64,000 nt of DNA from Parapristionchus giblindavisi (lineage: Eukaryota > Nematoda > Chromadorea > Rhabditida > Diplogasteridae): assembly GCA_943737045.1 (NCBI GenBank), contig CALSFV010000052.1, forward strand, positions 655,629 through 719,628, given 5' to 3'. The notes under the pieces were generated by a model. It saw only the letters and a program-made list of their open reading frames with translations. It ran no database searches and had not been told where the DNA came from. The position numbers were made by a program, and so were the translations under genes. Below are positions 10,298-22,630 of this stretch, in pieces (position 1 is the stretch's first letter; every line of letters starts with the position of its first letter).

Positions 10298-13066
10298 GTT
10301 GAGTATGTTGGGGGAAGCATTCAGAAACAACAGGGATCCATTGTGGCCTCTATTACGGTCAATAGACCTTTCATACTCATTGGGCGTGAAAGGACGCGTT
10401 GAAGACGATGCAATAATGGAAGAAATCATCAAACGCCATACGAATCTCGAATATATTGATATATCAGGCAAGTAAATCCTCTCAATGGAAGCACCAAACT
10501 ATACGGAAGATATTCTGAATTTGACCCATATGGCATGTAAGGTGAGGGATGACCAAAAGTAGTTTCAAAAGTTGCTGGTGTTCCTATCGATTTTCCGGGT
10601 GTGATATGTTGACTCAGCAACTTTTGAAACTACTTTTGGGAATAATGCCCCGTACATGCCCATATCGGTCGATTTCAGAATCTCCTCTGTATAGACCTGT
10701 GCTTCCCTTGTCAGATGCAACCATTGTATCCTAATTTATCCATTATCAAGTCCGCCCATTCTGGAGGTTCTCACCGATTTTCCCAACAACAGTGAAGATC
10801 GCCAACGGAGCGAGTATGAGGAAGTTGATGAATTCGCTAAGAATGCCCAGAACTCCTTCGTCACTATTCTTTTCATCTATTCAATCGTTTGATCTGATCG
10901 CGTCTAGAATACCGGTACTAAGGAATTTTATAAATCTGATTAATGTATATAAACATATTAATGTAGGTATGCATAAGCAAGCACAATACAGTATCAAACA
11001 TAGAGATGAATTGCACGTTTTTTTAGAAAATTGAAGTTTTTTTTAATAATAATTAATTCCTTTCAGGAATATTATGATGAACTTAGTACAGACGATCTCA
11101 ACGAAATATTAAGAACAATTGAGAGAATCGACAAGATTATTCCCCCTTGGGAAGAAAGTATTCGAGAAAACGCTAGGACTATCGTACAAGTGATGTGCAG
11201 GTATTTAAAAAGCTGTTCAAAGGTCGCGAAAAGAAAAAGATGCGAGAGTGTGTAAAATTAGGAGAGTTTTCTCTGATTTTCCTTTCCTTTTATGACTTTT
11301 GAAAAGAGCTGATCATAGGATCTCCTATACCTCCTTTGGGAGTATGTTTCAACAAAATGTATAATTTCAGTAAGAACGTTTTCCGACTGGAACCTCAACT
11401 TCTGAGTAGATGTCTGACTGCTCTCGATTACGCAAGCAACTTGCCAAAAGTAAACTTTGCTGATTCAAATCAAATAATTCAATTTAAAAAATACATGTAA
11501 TTCAGTTGCGAAACATGGTCACGAACAAGGATTTACTCGACTATTGCGTATTGGATTACGTGGTTTATTGTCGAGCTGCGTTCAGATATCGATTGAATAA
11601 TATCAACGAACCGTGAGAAAACCTTCTTATGCATCGTTACATTTGCCTTACGTTCCTACGCCGTAACCATACATTTTCGGCGCCCTCACCGGATTTTTTG
11701 TATAGTCGGCCATCTAGAAAAATCGTTATTTTTCGCCTAAATTGTAATCTTTCGCATAAAACTGAGCTTTATATAGCGGGTCGAACCTGAAAATGGGTCG
11801 GAAAATGTATGGCCGTAACCTCCACCGTAACGACGGAGACGCGGCGGAGGAGGTTACAGCGTAGGCACGTAAGGCAAATGTAACGATGCTCTACGATCTG
11901 CTCTCATTACTAACTATTTCTGGACTCACTTATGTTAATTGTTTAGATGTGTAACAAGGTCTGATCTTCTAACAACGCTCATGCCTAAGCTGACTCTAGC
12001 AACGATGAACTCTCTGATGGGCGATGTTAACCATGTCATTGGCCGACTAACAGTTATATTTGGCCAAGAAAATATGGACAAGAAATATGCAGCGATAGCT
12101 GAGAATATGTTGGCTATCATTGTCGCTGTCACAGGTAATTAACTAGTTCTATATTGCATGTTATATAATATTTATACACCATATTTACATATTATATACA
12201 GGCCATTCTGAAGAGGTGTGTGTTGGGTTGTCTACTCGGAATGGCCTACAGTACATGCTTTGTCTATTTCTTCGCAAATCGAATATCTACTCAATGAAGA
12301 TAACCGAATGTGTAAGTGTACATACGGAGAAATAAGTGCTATACAGGGAGCATAACACCTGAGAAGTTAAATATAACACTTCTCACTTCTTATCTCTGGT
12401 ATTTTGCCACTTAAAGTCTACTTAAACTTTCCCACTTTAAGTAGACTTTAAGTAAACTTAAAGTGAGACGTAAGTCTACTTAAAGTGGTGTGGTATACTG
12501 TAATGCATTTCGTCAAATGTTCTTTCACTTAAAGTTTACTTAAAGTCTACTTAAAGTCTGTGACGTAGTTTAAGTAGACTTTAAGTGGCAAAATACCAGA
12601 GTATGCCCCGTGGATAGCACTTAGTTCTCGGTGTGTATCACTAATAGAACATTACAACAGACCCGAACTAGACTAGCTGTCGGTCGCTACATCCGTTCCA
12701 GTTGGGAGCAAAAGTTTCCTTTATTTCTATATCAATAAATTTTGTAGTTCGTCAAAATTCTCAACAATATGACTGCATCGATCGACAGAATATCAACTCA
12801 CATCGCTGAAGAGCTGATCGAAGCCTTAGTGTTTGTCTTTTTTTTCAAAACTAAAAAATATCGAAAATTACAATTTCAGTTCAAGTGTATCTGTAGATCG
12901 ACTCGAATCTTTGTTTGCAAGTGGAGTTATCGAAAACGAATATGACGAAGACATGATTGATAAGGCAATATGGTCACTGATTCGTTCATTGAATCAATCA
13001 TCGGATATTACTGCTGATCGATTAACGATCGCTGCGGTAAAAAGAAGAAGCAGTATTCAAAGTTAA
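10298..13066 (+). CDS. ZYG-11/ZER1-family-like LRR and armadillo protein (5' end not found)
   Basis: Nine exons join in consistent phase: 10298-10471, 10751-10859, 11067-11200, 11371-11449, 11506-11612, 11947-12134, 12202-12311, 12748-12830 and 12880-13066 (TAA), with AATAAA signals just downstream. The first exon reads as leucine-rich repeat (LRSIDLSYSLG... then NLEYIDISGN). The later exons are helical and contain an armadillo-like GLQYMLCLFLRKSNIYSMK followed by FVKILNNM, close in pattern to the GLxLLNNxAE repeat of ZYG-11 proteins. Known members are substrate receptors of CUL2 ubiquitin ligases; that role is inferred here from family only. Two donors are weak (gtcact after 10859, gtttgt after 12830). 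Introns hold a 25-bp hairpin and two MITEs. Other LRR/armadillo proteins remain possible. Confidence 0.6.
10553..10639. repeat. Perfect 25-bp hairpin in an intron
   Basis: Arms 10553-10577 (CCAAAAGTAGTTTCAAAAGT...) and 10615-10639 are exact reverse complements with a 37-nt loop. It lies in the intron 10472-10750 of the ZYG-11-like gene. It could be a tiny MITE relic or a small-RNA hairpin. Confidence 0.85.
11631..11889. mobile_element. 259-bp foldback MITE in intron
   Basis: Inverted ends GCATCGTTACATTTGCCTTA / TAAGGCAAATGTAACGATGC, with further pairing inward (CCTACGCCGTAAC / GTTACAGCGTAGG, then ATACATTTTC / GAAAATGTAT). It occupies the intron 11613-11946 of the ZYG-11-like gene. The inner part resembles the foldback at 42023-42210. 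Confidence 0.85.
12394..12601. mobile_element. TA-target MITE, CTCTGGTATTT family
   Basis: TIRs of about 33 bp begin CTCTGGTATTTTGCCACTTA and are mirrored at 12569-12601. The interior is built from repeated ACTTAAAGTCTACTTAAAGT blocks in both orientations. It is flanked by TAT on both sides, which fits TA-target insertion (mariner-like). It lies in the intron 12312-12747 of the ZYG-11-like gene. A second family member spans 18796-20775. Confidence 0.85.
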
Positions 13067-13089
13067 TGATTAAACGATTAAATAAATAA

Positions 13090-14135
13090 AATATTAAACA
13101 ACATCTCCTTATCGAACACAGTTTATCTTTTCGCTTATACTGATGACGATGCATTAATTTTTTTATTCGCTTATTGTTAGCTATGGGTTTTTGCTAAATG
13201 TTTTGTATAGTTTAGTTCTACTATTGGAGTACATGGATATGACAAAAAGATTTGATAGAGTTTTACGATTCTGTGTTTTATTGGGAAAAGTTGAAAGCAG
13301 ATAAAAAAATAAACAATCATACAGACAAACATGTTTTCATTTTCAATATAATTATATACAATATATATACAATATATATACAATATATATACAATATATA
13401 TACATATACAATTATATATATACAATTATATATACAATATATATACAATTATATACAATAATACAATATAAATATAATATAATCATAGAATATAATTATT
13501 ATTTTTATTTATTTAATTTCACTACCCATTATTGGAGAGGGGGTGCAGCCTTTGCATTCCCTAATCTTTACATTCGAACATAGGCGCTGTGAGTCATGGC
13601 TACGGTCCATCATAGATCAATAGCCCTGTTCATTCAGTCATCCTATCCTACTCTGTGCTTTCCTCTCACTCCCTGCTAATATACATCGTTGATCAACACC
13701 GAGCCTTCTACACTTCACCCACAGAGACTCAAGATATAACAAAATATAACAACAATGTTGTTGATTGTGTGCACTATTTCGTTGCTGAACTAGGGATAAT
13801 TTTAACAGGAATGACTAATGGATCGTGCGTGGAATCACAAACATACTAATATATCTACAACAATGTCTAGTCGACGCAATTTAGTAATATTACTAATAAT
13901 TTAGTAATAGAATTTAGTGATAGCAATAGAGCAACGAGGTGACTATATGTAAAAGATTTCGCTTACTTCACTTGAGCATTGATTGTAGTGAATTTCCCAT
14001 TTGCATATGTTAAGAATTGTTCACCGTTTACCTGTTTTCATATTTCAAAGATATCCGTTACTTCACTATTCGGTATAACTAGTCTTATTTTACTTAAAAT
14101 ATCGCATAAATTTGTCAATTCAAACTAATTTCCAG
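13090..14135. repeat. Intergenic AT-rich tract with TATATACAAT tandem repeats
   Basis: About 13345-13465 is tandem (ACAATATATAT)n-type sequence. The tyrosine/isoleucine-rich open frames on both strands are its shadows. The rest shows no coding signal I trust. Confidence 0.8.
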
Positions 14136-15899
14136 CTACAGGTTGTATGGATTTCCTTGTGAAAGAGACCATTGAAGGAGCAGGATATCAGTTTCGAATC
14201 GACAAAGGCACATGAACTATATTATTCATATTTTTACTCATTTTAGATTCTATTTTTCATATTTTTACTCATTTTAGATACTATTATTCATATTTTTTCT
14301 AGTTTTAGATATTATTATTATTTATATTTTTTCTCATTTCAACCGTTTCAGACACGACCATATTTGTCCAATCTTTGCCCGAAAAGGCTCTTCATTGGAA
14401 AATAAAGTAAAAAGTTATTTCAAACGCGATCTATCAATACTGTTTCAGAGAAAAGAACGTCAAAATGGTTACGAATTGGTACAAAATCTTTGGAGTTTTC
14501 GAAGGAAAGTTGTACTTTCAGCAACAGGTAAGATCTATTTTTATTTAAATGAAAATTACTTTTCTCAAATTGAGGAAGAAGTCAATACTGTTTTTCGAGC
14601 TGAACATTCGGATGATGACATCGTCGTGGCTGAATTATTTGAAGTATGTATTTTTTTCCCTTCATTGTTACTGTTTTTTTTCAGATCGAAGAAAACGTGA
14701 AATTCTTGTTTATTGATGAACTTACTCACTATTTCATTGAAAAAGAAGGAAAATCATGTGCAATCCCGATTAATGAAGATTATCGAACCTCAGAAGGCAT
14801 TCAACTAGCGATATCGATTGATGAACTAGCCACAGCGACAGGAATTGCAGTCTATGAGTGAGTCTTTCAGTATTTTTTACTGAATATTTTGCTCTACACT
14901 TTCGCTGAACAGGGAAGGTTGGCGGATAGGTTAATGTTCTCTTGAGAAGATCATTTCATAGAAATCAACACTTTATTACTCTATTTCTTTCAGAGAAATG
15001 TTGTTCATTGGCTCAAACAAAGATAAGGGAAAGAGTAAAGGGTATATTCGTCGTTATGTGAAGGATTCAGAGTATTTTGATGAAGTAAATGAACTACCTG
15101 ATTTTGTACGTTTCCATTTAATGGCAAATGTTAAAGGCACACAACGAGCTAATTTAAATCTCTGGCAACACTCTCTCGCTTTCTCTGTCTGCGAGACAAC
15201 GTGGCCAGTGCGGCGAGTTAAATTAGCTAGGGGTGTGTCTTTATTAACATTGCACTTATGATCACTCAAAAAATCGGATTTCATAAGTAGAACATTTTCA
15301 GCCCCCATCATCAAAGTGTTACGTCTGTAATAATATTATCTTTTATTTTTCTCTCAAGAATTCGCTGGTTTCTATTGATGCGAACACTCTTGCAGTGAAA
15401 GTTTTCCAAACGAAGTACGTTTTTTAAAGTTTTGATGACCAACACCCTGGAAATTATGTAATTAGCATATTAAAAAATCTGCTTAAATATTCTTAGTTTG
15501 GCGAAGGGATGTCGTTTTGTCGAACTTTCGGAAAACGAATTGCTCATCGTTCAATCAGATCCAGCTCTGTCACCTGTGAAATTGATGAAAATGCGATTCG
15601 TTGAGAACGTTTTCAAGGTTATCATTTATCATTTTGTGGATAAAATATTGCTTCACTCTACAGAGAGCTGAGCTAGCAAAGAAGGTTGAAGAGCTTGAAC
15701 AGCAACGGCGACAAGAAAGTGCGAAATGTAAAGAGTTGGAGAAGCAATTGAAGAAGAACGAGACTGAAGCGAAGATGGAAATGGATAGTCTGAAAGAAAA
15801 GTATGCAAGAGTACTAATACTGGTAAGATTACTATTTTCAAGTATGAAGAATAATGATTGGTCTCGTTTCAGATTGGGAAATGGAAGTCGGCAACATAA
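14136..15899 (+). CDS. Unrecognised protein with C-terminal coiled coil (5' end not found)
   Basis: Exons in continuous phase: 14352-14527, 14579-14643, 14685-14857, 14994-15105, 15359-15414, 15497-15617, 15664-15822 and 15873-15899 (TAA). A less certain first exon is 14136-14190. The middle exons suggest alternating beta-rich segments (IEENVKFLFIDEL, then ATATGIAVYEEMLFIGSNK, then LAVKVFQTNLAKGCRFVEL). The exon at 15664 is a heptad-like, charged coiled coil (RAELAKKVEELEQQRRQES...). The product ends shortly after (IGKWKSAT). I cannot name a family; a beta-propeller or TRIM-like architecture is only a guess. The acceptor at 14578 (gaggaag) is chosen by phase. An M1 MITE lies in the intron after 15105. 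Confidence 0.6.
15131..15246. mobile_element. M1 MITE copy in intron
   Basis: Ends TTAAAGGCACACAACGAGCT and AGCTAGGGGTGTGTCTTTA are inverted, and the centre carries GCGAGACAACGTGGCCAG, matching the M1 centre AGAGTGTGGCCAGAGCGGAG. It lies in the intron 15106-15358. Confidence 0.75.
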
Positions 15900-16359
15900 T
15901 GAAACTAAGCTATCAATGTATATTGATTAATGATGTGCTAATCTTTGGTTTACACTAGCCCATTTGAAATACCCGTTTTGGAGCGGATCATTACTAATTG
16001 TTATTATATACATATTTGTGAGATTAAATAAATATTTCTCAGAATTTTTTTACCTCATGTTTTCTAAAATTGAAGAATTTAAAGTGATATTGAGTGAAGC
16101 TACTCTCGCGACACACAGGGAAACATGTTTTAAAAGATCGCTACTAGAGTTGTAATACACTGGGCACAAGAAATCTGGCGTAATATATTTAAAACTTTTT
16201 GCGATAGTGAGTTGAAATTCAAATCCTTTCGAATACAAAAGATGAAAGCAGAAATGAATTCGATTAAGAATGACTTCGTCTGTTTTGTCTTCTCCGTTGG
16301 CATTTCCATTCACAGACTATTTAAGAAGGAGATGAACAATGCATTGTCTTAACTTGACT
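15900..16359. other. Short intergenic region
   Basis: AT-rich and without coding or repeat signal that I can identify. It separates two plus-strand genes and probably holds the promoter of the secreted-protein gene. Confidence 0.4.
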
Positions 16360-18542
16360 ATGAGGATTCTTATCTTACTTCTTAATTTGGGATTTATCTT
16401 CGCCTATAAACCCTGTTCACTACATGGTTCGTTCTAATCTTATACTATTCAAACCTGAAAAAAAAGCCCGTTCTCGTCTGGCTTTTGATGTATCTTGGGG
16501 TTATAATGTATCTTACGATCCACAAATATGGAAAATAAATGATCAAAAGTGGTTAGAGCGAGAGAGGACAAGAAAATTACTTTTCTTTTTTTTCTTAAAT
16601 TCTCAATCTTTTAAGCGAGAATTGTGAATGTATCTTGCATTTCCGCAAATGCAAATGATCTACGTTGAAAGTGTTATCTTTTATGCTCCCAAAGTTAACA
16701 AAGTGGGACTGTGCTTGAGTCACTTTAGAGAACTCCAAAGGGATGTCCGCAAGATGTCTAATTTCAGACTGTCAAGCTTGCGGTTCCATAGATGTGAAAG
16801 CAGATGGAAATTGTCCCTTATCTGGATATGATTGCGATGATGAAGACAGTGAAAAGGTCACTGTTGACAGTGAGTCGAACGATTAAATTCAATATCGATT
16901 AGTTTTTATTTAATTTAGTGAAAAAGGGTTGCAGCGGAGGCGAAGGAACTTGTGCCCAGCTCAAATGTATAGGAGAAGGCTATGAATTATCATATGAAGG
17001 AGATATTGTACGCAATGTAAGAATAACTTTATTTATGATATTTGGATATATGGGTTTCAGAAAGTAAAAAAAAAACTAATTGCAAGACAAAAAATACAGA
17101 ATGAAAACATTAGTACATATATAATACTGCACAACAGCGAGGTTGAAAATGTAATATCGAAAAGAAGTCAGGAAAAGAATTTTGAATTTTTACTTTAGAT
17201 TACCTGTCGTGATAAGAAATGGTACATCAGCGAGGATTTGATCACCGAGGCAACTTCAGTTGTCTGTGCCAGATGTATGTTCATTATCATCATTCCATTT
17301 ACATATCATATCACCATATATCATCACTGTTATCCCGTTAGGTAATGTAGGTCCGAAGCAAATATTAGACCGTCCACATTGCATTGACCTCGAATTATCA
17401 CTGACCTAGCAATGATCTCCCTCAGGAGTTCGTGTTTCTTGAATAACGGAATAACATTACGTTTTACTTTCATCTTATCCAAACATGCCATCATGATAAG
17501 ATTAATCATTCAGCTTGCAAGAAAGGCGTTTGTCCGTCGTCTAAACCCGGCGTATCTGATTTCGGGAATCTGACAATAGAAGATGTGTCTTCATCTCCTT
17601 GCACAACTGCTACGTGCTCATCAGGTTTATAATATCTAATGAAATCAAAATTTGGCAATCAATATTATAGGCAATTACTACTCGATCAGTGAGGATAATA
17701 TGACTACACCGTTCGATACAACAAAATTGAGTTGCACCGGGAGCGGAGAATGGAAGGACGACAATAATGTTAAGTATCGATACGTCATGTGCCAACTCGA
17801 TTGTTCGAAATCTCCTGCTGGTGAACTTGTACCTGCCAGCTTTACCGGTGACAAGCCTTCCTGTCCGGACGAATATATTCTCACTCTTCAAACAGAAAAT
17901 AGTGGAGACATTGTGAGCATCTACACCGTTTCTATTATCAACTTGATTCCATATATGTAGAATGGAGGTAGTATCAAATGTGAAACATACAAATGTAAAT
18001 AGATATATAGAGGGGTGAGACCAATAATAGATGGGCTAACTGTTAGATGAGTGATGAACCTACAATACAAAACAATACAACGTGAATGTTTGGAAGTCTC
18101 AGTCTGGGTCGATTTATGTATTGTGTCCGTAATCAAACAAATTAACTGAATATTCTATTTTAAGCCAACCCTTTCACCGAAATGTGCGGGATCTGGATTG
18201 TGGAAAAGTGATTTTAACGATACTTACACCGCATCAAGCATCGGCTGTCGACAATGCGATGTTCCCGATCAGGAGGGCGGCATGGACAACTCAATGCGAC
18301 TCAAGAATTGCATTTATTCTTGCGGTGACCTCGAGCAAGTTCTGAAAGCGCAATTCGATCAAGAAACCACATACACTGCGGTAAAAAATATACAATCTCC
18401 AGAAAAGCATAGTATACTTTTTGTTCAGGTTCCTGGAAACAAGCTCTATCGCTACTTCCCACCGACTGGCGAACCATACTATGTAGACACAGATCTGCAT
18501 GGACCGTATTCTGGAAGTGCGATTGCATGTTCATACGAATAA
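16360..18542 (+). CDS. Secreted cysteine-rich protein with sushi-like segments
   Basis: A complete model: ATG at 16360 with signal peptide MRILILLLNLGFIFA. Exons are 16360-16426, 16768-16869, 16919-17016, 17200-17274, 17514-17624, 17671-17912 and 18165-18542, all in phase, ending TAA. The mature part is full of cysteines (YKPCSLHDCQACGS, CSGGEGTCAQLKC, CRDKKWYIS, CKKGVCPSSKPG). Two segments read C-x-GSG-x-W (LSCTGSGEWKDD and KCAGSGLWKSDF), reminiscent of the C-terminal half of CCP/sushi repeats, though not clean enough to assign. It is presumably extracellular. An alternative exon after the acceptor at 17341 would terminate early at TAG 17407-17409. Within the last exon, 18381-18428 looks like a 48-nt in-frame intron (GTAAAA...TTCAG). 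Confidence 0.7.
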
Positions 18543-18795
18543 GCACAGAGCAAATCTTTCTTCTTCGATGTGGATAAAAGTTGCTAATGAAGTTTGACAC
18601 TCTCACAAAGATGTTAACGAAAAGAGATTCAGCATGCGGATATTTCTAAAATCCTTCAATGAATTATCTCGCTTTCATTGACTACTAGAGAACGTTGACA
18701 GAGTGGAGCGTAAAATTACATTGTGGTTTGCTTCTAATCTGGTGGAGAGTCAGGATTGTTATATAAAATGTTGCATTATTTTTAGCTCGCGCGTA
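18543..18795. other. 3' flank of the secreted-protein gene
   Basis: No coding or repeat signal. No canonical AATAAA was seen close to the stop codon. Confidence 0.4.
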
Positions 18796-20775
18796 CTCTG
18801 GTATTTCAAGACTTAAGACATCGGCTCAGTGAGATTCCAGGAAGTGCCGGACATCGACCTCACCGATTTGGCGCAAAATATTTTTATGGATACCCCCATG
18901 GACCCCCATCACAAAATGGGTAATCATTTGGACTGGTTCCTTGAAACACAGATGTGGCGGGTTTTCGAATTTAGAAAACTCGATTTTCACCGAAAAAAAT
19001 GGAGCGATATAGGACCAATGTTAGTGTCGATTAATTATAAGTATAAATAGACAACAAAAACTGGCTATACGACGGTCCAGAGATCCGATCGCAAACTGAT
19101 TTTTTTACCTCCTCAAAACATTCTAAAATTAATTAAAATTTTAAAACAAAAAATTGCAGTCCAATTTTTGCCTCGTCGTATAGAGCAAAAAAATCCGCGT
19201 CGAATAAGGGAAAAAATCAAAAATCGAAGGACCAGTCTTTTGAGATAAATGGACCTGATGTTGACCCGAAAATATTTTTGCTTTCAAACCAACTCATGTT
19301 TGTACTCATATTGAAGAGCTCGTCGAGTAGAACAACTTTCATGTTGAACGGTTTGACTGAAACTCATGTACAAGAGAAATACATGAATTAAGATTTATTG
19401 GATCCAAATCATTTCGATCGCTTGTATCTTGAGAACAAACGACTTTCATACAATACGACCTCGTCGAGCACATCAAAAATGATGTGCTCGACGAGTTATT
19501 TAAAATGAGTATAAACATGGCAAGGATCCGACAACTTTTTTTCAAGACAATTTTCGAGTCCTTATTTTTCAGCATAACGGACTAAAAATTTTTTTCGTGA
19601 AACAACAAACTAAGTATGGATTTTTGAGTTCTACAATATAGGCGAAAGCATTTTGTGCACAAAAAATATTTTACTATTGTTTTACTCAAACTTGTCTGAA
19701 AAACCATGTGAATAAAGTAAACTCATGTATTTCTCTTGTGCATGCGTTTCAAACAAAATGCTCAACATGAAAGTTGTTCTACTCGACGAGCTCTTCAATA
19801 TGAGTACAAACATGAAGGGGTTTGAAAGCAAAAATATTTTCGGGTCAACTTCATTCATCTCAAAAGGGGGGTCCTTCGATTTTTTATTTTTTCCCTTATT
19901 CGACGTAGAATTTTTTGCTCTTTAAGATGAGGCAAAAACTGGACTGCACTTTTTTGTTTTAAAATATTTTATTTTCTTTTACTCAAAATTAGCAGGAAAA
20001 CGTGTGAAACTCTCTTGTACATGAGTATCAGACAAAATGTTCAACACGAATGTTGTTCTAATCGACGAGCCTTCAATATGAGTACAAACATGAAGGGGTT
20101 TGAAAGCAAAATTACTTTCGGGTCAACTTCAGGTCCATATATCTCAAAAGAGATACCCCTTTTTTTGATTTTTTTTCCATATTCGACGCGGAATTTTTTG
20201 CTCTATAAGACGAGGCAAAAATTGGACTGCACTTTTTTGTTTTAAAATTTTAATTAATTTTAGAATGTTTTGAGGAGGTAAAAAAATCAGTTTGCGATCG
20301 GATCTCTGGACCATCGTATAGCCAGTTTTTGTTGTCTATTTATATTTATAATTAATCGACATAACATTGGTCCTAGGTCGCTCCATTTTTTTCGGTGAAA
20401 ATCAAGTTTTCAAAATTCGAAAAACCGCCACATCTGTTTTTCAAGGAACCAGCCAAAATAAATACCCATTTTGTGATGGGGCCCATGGGGGTATCCATAA
20501 AAAATTTTTGGGCCAAATCGGTGAGGTCGATGTTCGGGGTCACTGGCACAGCCCTCGAATCTTACTGAGCAGGTGTCTTAAAGTCTACTTGCACTTTCAC
20601 TTTAAGTAGACTTGTAAGTCTACTTAAAGTGTGACGTCACTACGTAAGTCTACTTAAAGTGAGACGCAAGTCTACTTAAAGTGAAAATGTGACGTCACTC
20701 ACTTGAAGTTTACTTAAAGTAAACTTTAAGTCAGTGACGTATTTTAAGTAGACTGTAAGTTTTGAAATACCAGAG
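18796..20775. mobile_element. CTCTGGTATTT MITE split by a 1.75-kb foldback (nested insertion)
   Basis: The outer ends CTCTGGTATTTCAAGACTTA (18796) and the mirror of CTCTGGTATTTCAAAACTTA (to 20775) match the MITE at 12394 and are flanked by TA at 18794-18795 and 20776-20777. MITE body blocks (TAAAGTCTACTT and its mirror) occur only at 20576-20760. Between them, about 18817-20570 is a second inverted repeat with arms of about 480 bp (CATCGACCTCACCGATTTGG near 18852 and mirrored near 20520). It has inner diverged repeats around 19235-19335 and 19780-19930. There is no coding capacity. Confidence 0.75.
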
Positions 20776-21217
20776 TAGCGCAACTGTTGTCATCTTGACC
20801 AGCCAATTTTCATTGCAGTTTTCACATAAAGCGATTAACACATCCTGACGATGATTTCTTTGCTGGTGACATGGAGAAGAAATGATTCTAGACAATTGTA
20901 TTAGTCGAGGGTGTACTTTATCCTTGCTAACCTGTACACCACCGGGGTTTTCAGGAACAGTAAAGGTTGAATGATTAGATTTTTGAATTATTCGTAGAAA
21001 TTTGATAAGACTGCACCACTTTATCAATCAATGACCTTTATAATTGAAATCACAAAATTACAATGATTGTACGTCAATAAAAAGAAGAATAAATATCAGG
21101 CATATTTCCTAAGAATTAACCAAAATCCACTGATTTACGGGGGGCGATCATTTGCACAACGATCATTTGCACAACGGATCATAAATCGGTCGCGAGGTGG
21201 CGCAGGGCAACCAAAGT
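20776..21217. other. Unannotated spacer between foldbacks
   Basis: An open frame on the minus strand (20731-21027) overlaps MITE sequence and shows no splice or domain support. Nothing else is recognisable. Confidence 0.4.
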
Positions 21218-21756
21218 TGTACCATTGTAATCAGTGGGAGTGTACGGTATTGTGCTACCGTAACCGTCAGGAATCGCGAACTGATTTTTTTCAGTGGACC
21301 CATGACCCGTTGAAATGACCCGTTCATGGTTGAAAATGACAAAAGTCGAAAAATTTATGATGACCCGAGGTCAAATACTAGTTTCCATTATATCAGTAGT
21401 GAGCCAACTTTTATCTTTCTGGAGACCGTAACCCGAACTACTGTGATCTAGCTACCGTAACCTGCAATATTATAACGAAATGCAATTCAAATCCAGGTTT
21501 GATTAGATAGTTCGGTTTACGGTATCCATAAAGATAAAAGTTGGCTCACTATTGATATAATGGCAACTAGTATTTGACCTCGGGTCATCATAAATTTTTC
21601 GACTTTTGTCATTTTCAACCATGAACATAAATTTTTCGACTTTTGTCATTTTCAACCATGAACCCCGGGTCATGGGTCGACTGAAAAAAGTCAATTCGCG
21701 ATTCCTGACGATTACGGTAGCACAATACCGTACACTCCCACTGATAACAATGGTAG
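21218..21756. mobile_element. R2 foldback element
   Basis: The ends TACCATTGTAATCAGTGGGA / TCCCACTGATAACAATGGTA are inverted, and the arms pair over about 240 bp. They include CGTCAGGAATCGCGAACTGA, GACCCGAGGTCAAATACTAG and AGTGAGCCAACTTTTATCTT. A short segment ATAAATTTTTCGACTTTTGT is tandemly duplicated in the right arm (near 21588 and 21627). A second copy is at 33145-33787. Confidence 0.85.
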
Positions 21757-21811
21757 AGGGCATGACAGAAGCGCAACGTCAAATGCGCAACAGCACTTCC
21801 TTCAGCGCAAA

Positions 21812-22205
21812 CGACAAAAGCGCAACGGGGCATATCTATCTCTGCCGGGGATGACCGTACGGGATCTTAATGGGTTTATCCGAACCCACTCGGTCTGCGC
21901 TATTATGGTACAAGTTGACCTTTGATCTCTCACACAGAAACGACAAAAGCGCAACGGAGCATATCTCGGTCGGGGATGATCGTCCGGACCTCTCGATGGG
22001 TTTATCCGAACCCACTCGGTCTGCGCTATTATGGTACAAGTTGATCTTTGATCTCTGATAGCGAAACGACAAAAGCACAACGGGCATATCTCGGTCGGGG
22101 ATGATCGTACGGACCTCTGGATGGGTTTATCCGAACCCACTCGGTCTGCGCTATTATGGAACCAGTTGATCTTTGATCTCTCACACAGAAACGACAAAAG
22201 CGCAA
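21812..22205. repeat. Tandem repeat, three units of about 126 bp
   Basis: Unit starts CGACAAAAGCGCAACGG lie at 21812, 21941, 22067 and 22192 (periods 129, 126 and 125). Each unit contains GGGTTTATCCGAACCCACTC. The 160-residue minus-strand open frame across this block is a product of the periodicity. Confidence 0.9.
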
Positions 22206-22257
22206 CGGGCCACATGAGTGCGCTTTTGAGAAGATCGACTATAGCCGCAAAAAAATA

Positions 22258-22630
22258 AATTTTTGGGGGGATCAGGGCTCTCAAGAGTGCTGTTTACGGA
22301 TGGCCTTGTGAATTCTGAACGTAGAGCCGCCACCGTTGAGGCCAGACGCCGCCTCGTTGAAATCTTGTTTTTCGCGTTGAAAAGTGGTTTCTCTTCAACA
22401 GATGGTGCTAAAATTATCAAACTATGCCCCAAGTAGCAGAATTTTATGGCGATCACGCCTGTGAATTTTCCCGCCTGTGCATTCATTTTGTTCTTTAAAA
22501 ATGTTGATAATTTAAAAAAATGGAATTTCTCTCATAGGCAAAAGGGTATTAGGCGATCTACACGAATCAGACCGGAATTATTTTTGCGCTATTTTTCCTC
22601 ACCCGCCTCATTGCTCTCTGACACCACCAC
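22258..22630. repeat. R1 fragment
   Basis: Diverged R1 left half: GGGGATCAGGGCTCTCAAGA, then GTTGAGGCCAGACGCCGCCT, then GATCACGCCTGTGAATTTTC. It lacks both R1 termini. Confidence 0.7.

Noticed and set aside
21802..22284. 160-residue minus-strand open frame with repeated CTIIAQTEWVRINP
   Set aside because: It follows the ~126-bp tandem repeat, whose unit length keeps the frame open; there is no domain or splice evidence.
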